Origin: DATFQI01 sp963831105
Lineage (GTDB): Bacteria > Actinomycetota > Thermoleophilia > Solirubrobacterales > Solirubrobacteraceae
Length of the DNA: 64,000 nt
NCBI GenBank assembly: GCA_963831105.1
Contig: CAWHOS010000007.1
Coordinates: 124,001 to 188,000, forward strand
Direction: 5' to 3'
Below are positions 51,599-61,206 of the stretch, piece by piece (the stretch's first letter is position 1; each line of letters begins with the position of its first letter). Both the position numbers and the translations under genes were made by a program. The notes beneath the pieces were generated by a model. The model searched no databases and was not told where the DNA came from. It saw nothing but the letters and a program-made list of their open reading frames with translations.

Positions 51599-54500
51599 GC
51601 GCCGCTCCGGTGGCGGATCGTGACGGTGGTGCCCTGCGGCGTCCGGTCGATCTCCATCTCCTCTCCGGAGATCGCGCGCATGATCTGCATCCCGCGGCCG
51701 CGGTGCTTCTGCGACGGCGCGGCGTCCCAGCTGCCGTGGTCGCGGATCTCGACCCGCGTCACCCCGGCCTCCTCGCGAGCGAGCGTGACCACGATCGCCG
51801 GCGGCACCGGCTCGATCGGGTGCTCGACCGCGTTCGAGGCCGCCTCGCCGACGGCGAGCAGCACGTCGCCGGCGTCCGCGCGGCCGAGCCCCTCCGCCAC
51901 CAGCCAGCGGCGCAGGCGCTCGCGCAGCGGCGCGAGCGACGTGGCGTCGGCCGGGAGCCGGACCACGAGCCGCTCGCCGCCGGCCTCGCGCCGCGAGAGC
52001 GCCATCACCGCGACGTCGTCCGGCCGCGCCGAGCCCGGCATCGCCGCCACGAGCCGCTCGACGAGCGTCGCCGCATGACCCGGGCTGTCCGCCGCCGCCT
52101 CCGCGAGCCGCCCCAGGCCGGTGTCGATCGGCTCGCCGCGCCGCTCGACCAGCCCGTCGGTGTAGAGCACGAGCGCGCCGTCGTCCGGGATGGCGTCCTC
52201 CGACTCGCGATAGGCGATCTCGCGCGCGGCCCCGACCGGCGGCGCCAGCCCGCCGTCCAGCCAGCGGGTCGTCCCGTCGGAGGAGACGATCAGCGGCGGC
52301 GGGTGGCCCGCGTTGGCGTAGCGGACCGCGCCGGTCTCGGTGTCCACGAACAGGCAGGCGAGCGTCGCGAACCCGCCGCCGAGGGTCTCGAGCAGGCGGT
52401 TGACGCGCTCGAGCGTCTGGGCCGGCCCGTAGCCCTCGAGCAGGTACGCGCGGACCGCGTTGCGCAGCTGGCCCATCGCCGACGCGGCGCGCACGCCGCG
52501 CCCCACCACGTCGCCGATCACGAGCACGATCGTGGTCTCGTCGAGCACGATCGCGTCGTACCAGTCGCCGCCGACGCTGGCCTCGCTGGAGCCGGGCAGG
52601 TACAGCGCGGCCAGCTCCGCGCGGTCGAACTGGGGGACGCGACTCGGGCAGCAGGCTGCGCTGCAGCGTCTCCGCGACGCGGTGCTCGCGCTCGTAGAGC
52701 AGCGCGTTCTCCAGCCGCGTCGCGGCGACCTGGGCGAGCTGGGTGAGGACGGCCGCCGCCTCGACGCCGCCCGTGCCCGACTCCCCGGCGAGCAGCAGCT
52801 CCCCGAGCGGCCGGCCGGCCGAGCCCGTTAGCAGCACGCGGCGCTCGAAGCCCGTCCGCGGCGAGCCCCGGGCCCGCACCCTCGAGCCGGGCCACCGCGC
52901 GGTCGGCGCCGACGAGCGCGCTGGCGCGCTGCGCGACGACCTCGAGCACCGCGGGGACCGTGGCGGCGCGGTTGATCTCGACGGCCGCGTCGGCGAGGTC
53001 GCGCAGCAGCTGGGCGTGTCGCTCCGTGGCGCGCGCGGCCGCCTGGCGCATGCTCCGCGAGGTCGAGGTTGGCCCGCACGCGGGCGATCAGCTCGCGCGA
53101 GGAGAACGGCTTGACGAGGTAGTCGTCGGCGCCCGCGGCGAGGCCCTCGACGGCCGCCTCGTCGCCCGCCCGCGCCGAGAGCATGATCACCGGCAGCTGC
53201 GAGGTGGCCGGGTCCGAGCGCAGCGCGGCCAGCAGCTCGAAGCCGTCGAGCCCGGGCATCATCGCGTCGGAGAGCATCGAGGTCGGGCCGGCGCGCCTTG
53301 ATGGCGTCCAGCGCCCTGCGGCCGTCCGGGCGCGGTCTCGACGTCCCAGTGACGGGCCAGCAGGCGCTCGAGGTAGTCGCGCAGGTCGGCGTTGTCGTCG
53401 GCGATCAGGATCCGCGCGCGCTCGGGCGCGTCGCCATCGTCCGCCGGCACGCCGGCGCCGACCGCCTCGCGCACCCCGACGGAGTCCTCCGCGTCGGGCA
53501 GCCAGCGCAGCGCCTCCTCCAGGTAGGCGGCGGCGCCGCTGGTCGGGGTCGCGGCCGCGGCGGCGGCCGGCCTCGTCGAGCGGCACCCGCACCGTGAACG
53601 TGGAGCCCACGCCGAGCTCGCTCTCCGCGGAGACGCTGCCGCCGTGCAGGCGCGCCAGCTCCTGCACGAGCGCGAGCCCGATGCCGCTGCCCTCGTGGGT
53701 GCGCGAGCGCGCGCCGCGCACGCGCTTGAAGCGCTCGAACAGGCTCGTCGAGCTCGTCGGCGGCGATGCCGGTGCCCGTGTCGGAGACCGACAGCACGGC
53801 GTCGGCGCCGTCGCGCCGCAGCGCGACCCGGATCTCGCCCTCGAACGTGAACTTGAACGCGTTCGAGACGAGGTTGAGCACCATCCGCTCCCACATCTCG
53901 CGGTCCACGCCGGCGACGAGCGGCTCGCGCGGGCGCTCGACCACCAGCGTGATCCCGGCCCGGTCGGTGGCGGCGCGGAACATGCTCGCCAGGTCGGTCG
54001 TGAAGGCGGCGAGGTCGGTCGGCTCGCGCACCGGCTCGGCGCTCCCCGCCTCGATGCGCGAGAACTCGAGCAGGTTGTTGACGAGCTTCTGCAGGCGCAG
54101 CGCGTTGCGGAAGACGACGCTCAGGCGCTCCGCCTGCTCGCCGTCGCCCGCGTCGGCGAGCGCGTCCTCGGCCGGCCCGAGGATCAGCGACAGCGGCGTG
54201 CGGAACTCGTGGCTGACGTTGGAGAAGAAGTCGGTCTTCGCGCGGTCGAGCTCGGCGAGCGCCTCGGCCCGCTCGCGCTCGGCCTCGCGCGCACGGACGC
54301 TCGCCAGGCTGGAGGCGATCTGGCCCGCGACCAGCTCGAGGAAGCCGCGGTACGCCTGGTCGAGCGCCCGGTACGGGTTCAGGCCGGCGATCAGCAGCCC
54401 GGCGGACTCCGGCCGGCCCGAGTCGGCGAGCGGGATCGCGAACGCCTGGCGCGGCGGCTCCTCCCACGCGCCCAGCGGGACCTCGAGCCCGTCGAGCTCG

Positions 54501-55167
54501 ATCACGGCGGGCGCGCCCTCGAGCCGCGCGACCTTCGGCCAGGCCGGCGCGCCTTCCGTGACGGGCACGAGCACGCCGTCGTCGCCCGCCGTGTAGGCGA
54601 ACGCGAACGGCAGGTCCAGCGCGGTTGCCGGACAGGCTGCGGTCGACGGCGGCGAACAGGTCGCGCTCGCCCGTGGCCGCGCCGGCGGCCTCGGCCAGCT
54701 CGCGCAGGGTGGCGAGGCGGCGCTCGCCCAGCACGCGGTCGGTCTCCTCGACGACCACGCACAGCATCCCGGCCGTCGCGCCGTCCTCGTCGCGCAGCGG
54801 GCTGTAGGAGAACGTGTGGTAGGTCTCCTCGCGGTAGCCGCTGCGCTCGAGGAACAGCCGCAGCCCGGCGTCCCAGGTCGCGGTCCCCGTCGCCAGCACC
54901 TGGTCGATGCGCGGGCCGATGTCCTCCCAGATCTCCGCCCAGACCGCGTCGGCCGCGCCGGCCGAGCGCCCACGGGTGCTTGGACGCGAGCGTGTCCCGC
55001 GCGTAGGCGTCGTTGTAGAAGAACGTCAGCTCCGGGCCCCACGCCATCCACATCGCGAAGCGCGACCCCAGCACGATCCGCACCGCGGTCTGCAGGCTCT
55101 GCGGCCAGCCCTCGACGGGTCCGAGCGGCGTGGACGTCCAGTCGTGCCCCGCGATCCGCTCGCTCAT
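51595..55167 (-). CDS. Hybrid PAS-histidine kinase-receiver-GAF-PP2C-RsbW-like protein, many frameshifts
   Basis: About 1190 residues, no membrane segments. PAS domain from GHDWTSTPLGPVEGWPQSLQ, including MWMAWGPELTFFYND. GAF-like middle region, then HisKA with SNVSHEFRTPLSLIL (phosphoacceptor His) and HATPase with MVLNLVSNAFKFT, VSDTGTGIA and HEGSGIGLALVQELARLHGG. Receiver with ARILIADDNADLRDYLERLL, DAMMPGLDGFELL and YLVKPFS. Second GAF, then PP2C (VIGDVVGRGVRAASA, VLYTDGLVERRG, RPDDVAVMALS), and a C-terminal RsbW-like ATPase (AVGEAASNAVEHP, IRDHGSWDAAP). Nine breaks: near 54960, 54625, 53745, 53570, 53330, 53290, 53055, 52850 and 52640; net length is a multiple of three. It is possible that it is two genes, but no clear internal stop/start pair supports that. 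Confidence 0.8.
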
Positions 55168-55204
55168 GTCCGGGTGAGGCACCCGGCAAGCCTACGCGTA
55201 CGGG

Positions 55205-56407
55205 CTACAGGTAACCCGCCGGGTTCACCGGCGAGCCGTTGATGCGCGTCTCGAAGTGCAGGTGGTCGCCGAAGCAGTGGCCCGTGCAGCCGACGTAGCC
55301 GATGACGGAGCCCTTCGAGACGCTCGCGCCGCTGGAGGTCGCGTAGCGCGACTGGTGGGCGTAACAGGTGGAGAGCCCGCCCGTGTGCTGGATGCAGGTG
55401 TAGTTGCCGTAGCCGCCGGTCCAGCCGAGCAGCACGACGCGGCCGGACTGCGCGGCCCGGATCGGCGTGCCGGCCGGCACGGCGATGTCCACGCCCGCAT
55501 GCAGGCGGCCCCAGCGCATGCCGAACGGCGAGACGATCGGGCCGCTGACGGGCCAGATCAGGCCGCCCGAGCCCTGCTGGATCGGGCCCGCGGGCGCCGA
55601 GCCGGGACTCGCGGCGGCTTGCAGCGCGGAGAGCACCTTGGCCTGCTCGGCCTCGAGCGCGCGCAGGTCGCCCTCGAGGTGGTGGCGGTCGTCGCGCGTC
55701 CTGGCCAGCAGGGCCGACTTCTGCCCGCGCGCCTCCTCGTAGCGGCCGCGGCGGTCGACGAGCTGGTCCTTGACGGCGGTGACCTGGTTGACCTCGTTCG
55801 CGATCTGGTCCGCGACGACCTTGGCGCGCTTCTCGAGCTTGTCGAGCCGCTTTGCGGTCGCGGTCGCCTCCGCCTTGGCCTTCACGACGATGTCGATGAT
55901 GCGCGCGTCCTGGGTGGAGACGCGCTGCATGAACTCCGTGCGCTCGAGCAGGTCGGCGAACCCGTTGGACTCGAGCACGACCGTGACCAGGTCGGGCTGG
56001 TCGGCCTTGTAGAGCTCTACGAGCCGCTTGGAGAGCGCCGCACGCGCCTCGGCGAGCCGCGCCCGCAGGCGGGCGAGCCGCAGCCGCTCGCGCCGCAGGT
56101 CCTCCTGGATCCGCGCGAGCTCCGCGCGCTTGCGATCCAGGCTCGCCGTCAGGCGCACCTGCTTGTTCTGCAGCACGGTGATGTCGCCCTGGAGCGAGTT
56201 GATCCGGCGCGTGAAGCCGGCGACGTCGGAGGAGAGGACGCGCTCGCGGCCCTTGCGCCACGCGATCTGGTCCTTCTTGCGCTCGATCTTGGAGCCCAGG
56301 TTCTTCTGCTGGCCGCTGGAGACCAGCGGCAGGAACGCGAAGAGGGCGAGTGGCAGCAACGCCACGCCGATGAACAGGCGGAGCCGGTGGGACATGCGGC
56401 GCGCCAC
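55205..56407 (-). CDS. M23-family peptidoglycan endopeptidase with coiled coil (EnvC/RipC-like)
   Basis: 400 residues. An N-terminal membrane/signal segment (LRLFIGVALLPLALFAFLPL) is followed by a long coiled coil (about 35-265, Leu/Arg/Glu/Gln-rich) and a C-terminal LytM domain. Zinc ligands are in RLHAGVDIAVPAG (HxxxD) and DHLHFETRING (HxH). It cleaves peptide cross-links in the cell wall; the coiled coil may recruit it to division proteins. GTG at 56407 follows GGAGGGG. An in-frame ATG at 56395 is the alternative. A c-di-AMP riboswitch in the leader controls it. Confidence 0.92.
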   Translation of the reverse strand: MARRMSHRLRLFIGVALLPLALFAFLPLVSSGQQKNLGSKIERKKDQIAWRKGRERVLSSDVAGFTRRINSLQGDITVLQNKQVRLTASLDRKRAELARIQEDLRRERLRLARLRARLAEARAALSKRLVELYKADQPDLVTVVLESNGFADLLERTEFMQRVSTQDARIIDIVVKAKAEATATAKRLDKLEKRAKVVADQIANEVNQVTAVKDQLVDRRGRYEEARGQKSALLARTRDDRHHLEGDLRALEAEQAKVLSALQAAASPGSAPAGPIQQGSGGLIWPVSGPIVSPFGMRWGRLHAGVDIAVPAGTPIRAAQSGRVVLLGWTGGYGNYTCIQHTGGLSTCYAHQSRYATSSGASVSKGSVIGYVGCTGHCFGDHLHFETRINGSPVNPAGYL

Positions 56408-56520
56408 TCTAGGAGCCCCTCCGCGGGTTCTCCATGAAATCGCCCCGGGTTATGGAACGTGCAAGGAATCCTGCAAGATGCAGGGACTTTGCGGGCGTGC
56501 TCGACGGACGGCTCATCGTG

Positions 56521-56650
56521 GGCGCCTGCGGGGTTAGCTGACGGGCTCGCGCAGTGCGCTACGCCACCACCAAGTGGCGATTCGCCCCGGTACTGCTCAA
56601 TGGGTCCCCCGTCCGCCCGTTCTGGTCTCCGGGCGGTTCGGCGGCGGCCA
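56521..56650 (-). ncRNA. c-di-AMP (ydaO/yuaA-type) riboswitch before the M23 endopeptidase gene
   Basis: Read on the minus strand from 56650: GCCGAAC near the 5' end, then GGGGGACCCATT, GGGGCGAATCG and, at the 3' side, GAGCCCGTCAGCTAACCCCG with CAGGCG. These are the conserved blocks of the ydaO/yuaA family, in order and with normal spacing. The riboswitch ends about 115 nt before the GTG at 56407, leaving room for an expression platform. High c-di-AMP normally turns such genes off. The stretch 56408-56731 holds this element, its leader and the htpX promoter region; no other gene is visible. Confidence 0.9.
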
Positions 56651-56731
56651 ATCTACCACTCCGAACGGGGTGGTTGCAGCACTTAATAAGTTGCTCAAGG
56701 CTGCCTGTGGTCTGCCACCATCTCTCATCAG

Positions 56732-57616
56732 ATGCCCAGACCGACGTCCTTCGGCCGCGACACCGGACTGCAGCTCCGGATGGCCCTCACGCTGTTCCTG
56801 CTCGGCGCCCTCTACGTGGCGCTCGTCGTCGCGCTGCTCGGGTCGGGGGTCAACGGCGTCACCGTCGCGATCATCGCCGGCGGCCTCGCCGCGCTGAACC
56901 TGTTCGCCTCCGACAAGCTCGCGCTGGCCGCGATGGGCGCGCGCGTGGTCACACCGGAGGAGGCACCGCAGCTGCACGCGATGATCGACCGCCTGTGCGT
57001 GCAGGCCGACCTGCCCAAGCCGAAGGTCGCCGTGGCGCAGACGCGGATGCCGAACGCCTTCGCGCTCGGGCGCTCGCCGAAGTCGGCGACCGTCTGCGCG
57101 ACGACGGGGATCATGGAGCTGCTCTCGCCCGCGGAGCTCGAGGGCGTCATGGCGCACGAGCTCACGCACGTCCAGAACCGCGACGTGCTGGTGATGACGC
57201 TCGCCGGCTTCTTCGCCACGATCGCCGCCTACATCGTCCAGTTCGGCTTCTTCTTCGGCGGCTCCTCCGATGACGACGAGAACCCCAGCTTCATGGTGCT
57301 CTTCCTCGTCTCGCTCGCCGTCTACGTCGTCTCCTTCTTCCTCATGCAGGCGCTCTCGCGCTACCGCGAGTTCTCCGCCGACCGCGGCGCGGCGCTGATC
57401 ACCGGCCGCCCGAGCGCGCTCGCCTCGGCGCTCGTGAAGATCTCGGGAGGCATGCAGCGGATCCCGCAGCAGGACCTGCGCAACACCGGCGAGCTGCAGG
57501 CGTTCTTCATCTCGCCGATCGGCCGCATCGGCGGCCTGTTCTCGACGCACCCGCCGATGGAGAAGCGGATCGCCGCGCTCCAGCGCCTCGAAGCGCAGCT
57601 GCAGGGCACCGCGTAG
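56732..57616 (+). CDS. htpX: HtpX-family membrane zinc metalloprotease
   Basis: 294 residues, M48 protease that removes damaged membrane proteins. Two N-terminal helices (about 18-56), then the zinc motif GVMAHELTHVQNRD (His142 and His146), two more helices (155-175, 188-208) and SRYREFSADRGAALIT with the third zinc ligand Glu. FSTHPPMEKRIAAL is the C-terminal family motif. ATG at 56732. It lies 12 bp upstream of pspAB, a standard pairing in actinobacteria. Confidence 0.95.
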   Translation: MPRPTSFGRDTGLQLRMALTLFLLGALYVALVVALLGSGVNGVTVAIIAGGLAALNLFASDKLALAAMGARVVTPEEAPQLHAMIDRLCVQADLPKPKVAVAQTRMPNAFALGRSPKSATVCATTGIMELLSPAELEGVMAHELTHVQNRDVLVMTLAGFFATIAAYIVQFGFFFGGSSDDDENPSFMVLFLVSLAVYVVSFFLMQALSRYREFSADRGAALITGRPSALASALVKISGGMQRIPQQDLRNTGELQAFFISPIGRIGGLFSTHPPMEKRIAALQRLEAQLQGTA

Positions 57617-57628
57617 CCTCCGAGCCCC

Positions 57629-58204
57629 ATGGGCTTCCTCGACATCCTGCGCGGCAAGCGCGCGATCAAGCAGGCCGCGCCGACCGACCGCGTGTTCGCG
57701 ATGACCACGGCGCAGATCACGCTGGAGATGCAGCTCGGCCTCAGGAGCACGGGCAAGTCCGCGATCGTCTTCCAGCCGCTGGCGACCGCCGACTTCGAGC
57801 AGATCGTGCGCGACATGGAGGAGGTCGTGCGCAGCTCCGGCGAGGACACCGGGACCACGATCGAGACCTCCGACGACGACTTCGGCTACCGCTGGATGAT
57901 CCTCACCGACCCCGACTTCGAGGACCTGGTGGTCGGGATCAACGCCGTCTCCACCGCGATCGAGGGCGGCGGCTACGGCGACCGCATCCTGGCCGCCGTG
58001 TTCCCCTTCCGCGACGAGGCGTCCAAGCCCGTCTACTGGATCTACAACTACAAGCGCGGCTCGTTCTACCCCTTCGTGCCCGCGCAGGGCGCGCAGCAGC
58101 GCGACAGCGAGCGGGAGCTGCGGCTGAAGGCGCAGATCGGCGCCGAGCTGCCGATCGAGCCCGAGCTCGAGCGCTGGTTCCCCCTCTGGGGCATCCCGGT
58201 TTAA
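57629..58204 (+). CDS. pspAB: PspA-associated protein PspAB
   Basis: 191-residue soluble protein of the PspAB family, found with HtpX and PspA. MGFLDILRGKRAIKQAAPTD is the family start. It continues with FAMTTAQITLEMQLGLRSTG and FGYRWMILTDPDFEDLVVGI, and WIYNYKRGSFYPFVP near the C-terminus. Role in membrane-stress response; mechanism unknown. ATG at 57629, 12 bp after htpX, so cotranscribed. Confidence 0.9.
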   Translation: MGFLDILRGKRAIKQAAPTDRVFAMTTAQITLEMQLGLRSTGKSAIVFQPLATADFEQIVRDMEEVVRSSGEDTGTTIETSDDDFGYRWMILTDPDFEDLVVGINAVSTAIEGGGYGDRILAAVFPFRDEASKPVYWIYNYKRGSFYPFVPAQGAQQRDSERELRLKAQIGAELPIEPELERWFPLWGIPV

Positions 58205-58274
58205 ACGCGCGCGCGGCAGTCGGCCGCGCACGGCCGGGGCTTGAGCGAAACCCGCAAATTCCGGACATCCGTCC

Positions 58275-58292
58275 ATGGGGCTTCAACCCCAT
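58275..58292 (+). terminator. Hairpin between pspAB and the TasA-like gene
   Basis: ATGGGG (58275-58280) pairs with CCCCAT (58287-58292), loop CTTCAA, 70 bp after the pspAB stop. It may end the htpX-pspAB message or lie in the leader of the TasA-like operon. The rest of 58205-58374 shows nothing else recognisable. Confidence 0.45.
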
Positions 58293-58374
58293 CGAGGGGC
58301 GGTCGATACCACCGCCGTCCCCTGCTTCCGAGGCCATCCACCTCGGCGGCACCCCCTCGGTGAAAGGTTCCTCC

Positions 58375-58941
58375 ATGCAGCGATTTGCTGCCGTTTGGCA
58401 TGCCTCCCCCCAGAAGATGGTGGGTGTGCTGTTCGTCCTGCTGCTGGCCGCGATGATGGCCGTCGGCTCGGGCGCGAACTTCAACTCGCGGTCGGCGAAC
58501 CCCGGCAACGTGGTCACCGCCGGCAACCTCATGCACATCAACCACAAGGACGATTCCGCCGTCCTGGACGTCGATCTGATCAAGCCGGGCGAGGAGCGCA
58601 CCGGCACGGTCGACATCGAGAACACCGGCGACATCGACGGCGTCTTCTCGATCGCCCGCACGATCACGACGGACACGACGGGCGCCCTGACCCCGTCCAA
58701 CCCGTTCGCCGCCCACCTCAACCTCAAGGTCGAGAACATCACGACCGGCGCCACGCCGCTGTATGACGGCCTGCTGTCGGCCATGAACGGCACGGTCGGC
58801 AATGACGTGATCGCGCCGGGCGACACGAACACGTACCGGTTCACCGTGAAGTTCAACGACGGCGGCCCGAACGGCGCCGACAACGCCTTCAAGTCCGCGC
58901 GCGTCGAGGCGGACTTCGACTGGGAGGCCGTCAACAACTAG
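58375..58941 (+). CDS. TasA/CalY-family secreted fibre protein (SipW-dependent)
   Basis: 188 residues. The signal region (VGVLFVLLLAAMMAVGSGAN) has the SipW-type processing site, then FNSRSANPGNVVTAGNL, the camelysin/TasA opening. VDLIKPGEERTGTVDIENTG and the beta-sandwich pattern follow, and FKSARVEADFDWEAVNN closes it. TasA-type proteins assemble into extracellular fibres in Bacillus biofilms. The ATG at 58375 has AAAGG at 8 nt; the GTG at 58360 is less likely. First gene of a four-gene secretion operon. Confidence 0.88.
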   Translation: MQRFAAVWHASPQKMVGVLFVLLLAAMMAVGSGANFNSRSANPGNVVTAGNLMHINHKDDSAVLDVDLIKPGEERTGTVDIENTGDIDGVFSIARTITTDTTGALTPSNPFAAHLNLKVENITTGATPLYDGLLSAMNGTVGNDVIAPGDTNTYRFTVKFNDGGPNGADNAFKSARVEADFDWEAVNN

Positions 58942-58964
58942 GCCTCGCAAGGGGGACGGACACC

Positions 58965-59522
58965 ATGCCCCGGTCCTCCGCCCGCCGGCTCGCCTCCAAG
59001 GCGGCCGGCGGGCTGGGGCGTCTCTTCCTGCTGGCGGGCGTCCTGGCCATCGCGGCGACGTTCCTGCCGAGCCTGCTGGGCTACCAGCGCTACGTGCTCG
59101 TCGGGCACTCGATGGAGCCCACGATCCACAAGGGGTCGCTGGTCTTCGACGAGATCGTCCCCGCCGACGCCCTCCGCCGTGGCGACGTGATCACCTACGT
59201 CCCGCCGACCACCCGCGAGCCAGTGACGCACCGGATCATCTCGGTCGGGCGCGGGCCGAAGGGCGAGCGGGTCTACCGCACCAAGGGCGACAACAACGCC
59301 GACGCCGACCTGCGGCCGTTCACGCTGGACCAGCCGCGCCAGGCCCGCGTCGCCTTCGCGATCCCCTACCTCGGCTGGCTCTTCATCCTGCTCGCGATGC
59401 AGGAGGCCCGCATCTTCCTGATCGCGCTGCCCGGTCTCGCGCTGGCCTTGTGGGCGCTCTACGGCGTCTGGCGCCAGGGCGGCGAGCTGCTGGCCGCCGA
59501 GCGCGAGACCGAGACGCCGTGA
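58965..59522 (+). CDS. SipW-like signal peptidase I
   Basis: 185 residues with two transmembrane segments, at about 20-38 and 145-165. The catalytic Ser49 is in LVGHSMEPT, and REPVTHRI has His89 in place of the usual Lys, the ER/archaeal-type (SipW) catalytic pair. RTKGDNNADADL is the conserved box E. It probably cleaves the TasA-like preprotein encoded just upstream and the two secreted proteins after it. ATG at 58965. The stop overlaps the next GTG. Confidence 0.92.
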   Translation: MPRSSARRLASKAAGGLGRLFLLAGVLAIAATFLPSLLGYQRYVLVGHSMEPTIHKGSLVFDEIVPADALRRGDVITYVPPTTREPVTHRIISVGRGPKGERVYRTKGDNNADADLRPFTLDQPRQARVAFAIPYLGWLFILLAMQEARIFLIALPGLALALWALYGVWRQGGELLAAERETETP

Positions 59523-60166
59523 CCGTCACCGTCACACGGCTGCTGGCCGCGGCGGCGTGGCTGGCCGCGACCGCCACCCTGGCGCTGCCCGCGATCCGCT
59601 CCGACGCCCGCTTCAACTCCGTCAGCACGAACAAGGCCAACAGCGTCGAGGCCGACTCGCCGGCCAACTACCTGCGGCTGTACTCGCAGTCGACCGATCC
59701 CGCCGGGCTGACGGGCTACGCGATCAAGAAGAACTCGAGCCCGAGCGTGCCGGCCGCCACCGGCTCCAACCTGACGCTCGCGGTCGCCCTCGGCGCCTGG
59801 AAGAACGAGAAGGGGACCAACCTCGCGCGCGTCTTGACGCTGCAGGCGCTCAACCCGCTGCCCGCGGGGCGGTCGCCGCTGACCGTCACCGCGTCGCTGG
59901 CGGCCGACCCGACCTCGGGCCGTCAGCCGCTCAGCCAGATCACCTTCTCCGACACCAACGGGGCCAACGCCGCCGCGACCGCGACCCTGACGGGCGGGGT
60001 GAAGAAGCAGCTCAACCTGCGCGTCGTCACCCAGGGCTTCCCCGGCAACAACGTGATGGTCAGGCCGACGCTCACGCTGACAGTCAGGTACCCCGGCTAT
60101 ACGGGCAGCTTCCTCAACTACACCGTGCCGGTCGCCGTCTGGGACGGCAACGGGGCCGGCCCGTGA
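59519..60166 (+). CDS. Secreted protein of the TasA/SipW operon, unknown family
   Basis: 215 residues. It begins VTVTVTRLLAAAAWLAATAT with a signal segment, then DARFNSVSTNKANSVEADS, the same RFNSxSxN-type start seen in SipW-dependent proteins. The remainder is Thr/Asn/Gly/Pro-rich beta-type sequence (LTVTASLAADPTSG, FSDTNGANAAATATLTGG). The GTG at 59519 overlaps the signal-peptidase stop (GTGA). Possible minor subunit or anchor of the fibre (inference). Confidence 0.7.
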   Translation: MTVTVTRLLAAAAWLAATATLALPAIRSDARFNSVSTNKANSVEADSPANYLRLYSQSTDPAGLTGYAIKKNSSPSVPAATGSNLTLAVALGAWKNEKGTNLARVLTLQALNPLPAGRSPLTVTASLAADPTSGRQPLSQITFSDTNGANAAATATLTGGVKKQLNLRVVTQGFPGNNVMVRPTLTLTVRYPGYTGSFLNYTVPVAVWDGNGAGP

Positions 60167-61205
60167 CGCGGGCGCGGGCGATCGCGACCGGGGCGCTCCT
60201 CGCGCTCCTCGCCGCCCTGGTGGCGACGGCCGCGCCTGCCCGCGAGCGGCCCGCCGAGCTCGGCCGGATGGCCGCCGAGGGCGCCGTCACGCTCGCCGCC
60301 GCCGGCTCCTCGCACGCGATCCTCACCGCGTCCAACCTGCGTCCCGGCCAGTCCGTCGCGGGCAACATCGCGCTCGCCAACGTGGGCGAGTCGCGCGGGC
60401 GCCTCACGCTCCTGCGCACTGGCATGGTCGACACGCCGGGCCGCTTCGGCGGCCCGCTCTCCGAGGCGCTGCTGCTGCGCGTGGAGGAGGTCGGCGGCGG
60501 CTCGTGGACCGGACCACTGGCCGGTCCGGAGGCGCTCGACCTCGGGATCATGGAGCCGGGCGAGGGCCGCAGCTACAAGCTGACCCTCACGCTGCCCGAC
60601 ACCGGGGCCGCCGGCCGCGACAACGCGGTACAGGGCTCCTCGGTCACGATCGACTGGGCGTGGCAGACGGAGTCCGTCGGGCCGCCCGCCACACCGACCC
60701 CGACCCCGGCGGCCACGCCGGGCGCGACCCCACGGCGCCGGGCACGGGTCCCCAGCCCGCGGTCTCGTCGGAGGCGCCGCTGCCGGTCCGCCGCGCGCCG
60801 CGGCTGCAGCTGCGGATCCCGCACCAGCGCGTGCTCGGCACGCGCGGGATCACCCTGTACGGCAACTGCGACCGGCCGTGCCTGCTTTCGCTGCGCGCGC
60901 GGATCCAGACCTCGCCACTCGCGCGCGCCTCGGCGCGCACGCTGCTGCGCCGGCGCGTGTTCCACGGGCTCGGGATCCGGCGCTCGCTGCCGAGCAAGGG
61001 CACGGCCGAGGGGCGGATCCGCCTGCGGCTCACGCCGCGCGCCGTCCGCACGCTCAAGCGCGCGCTGCACCACCGCGGGCGCGTCGCGGTCGTCATCGAC
61101 GCGCGCGTGCGCGGCAGCGGCGGCGCGACGCGGACCGTAACGCGCCGGATCGTGCTCAAGCGGGCGCCGCGCACGCCGCCGACGGGCGGCGCCCGCGCGC
61201 GCTAG
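60163..61205 (+). CDS. Secreted CalY-like protein with basic C-terminal region, one frameshift
   Basis: About 347 residues. Signal segment TGALLALLAALVATAAPARE, then a TasA-like beta domain (about 35-175: AEGAVTLAAAGSSHAILTAS, NIALANVGESRGRLTLLR, YKLTLTLPDTGAAGRDNAVQ). A Pro/Thr linker (TPTPTPAATPGATP) contains the frame break near 60740. The C-terminal part is an Arg-rich domain with TLYGNCDRPCLLSLRARI, possibly binding polysaccharide or the cell wall. The GTG at 60163 overlaps the preceding stop. Last gene of the operon; convergent with pspAA. Confidence 0.72.
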
Positions 61206-61206
61206 C

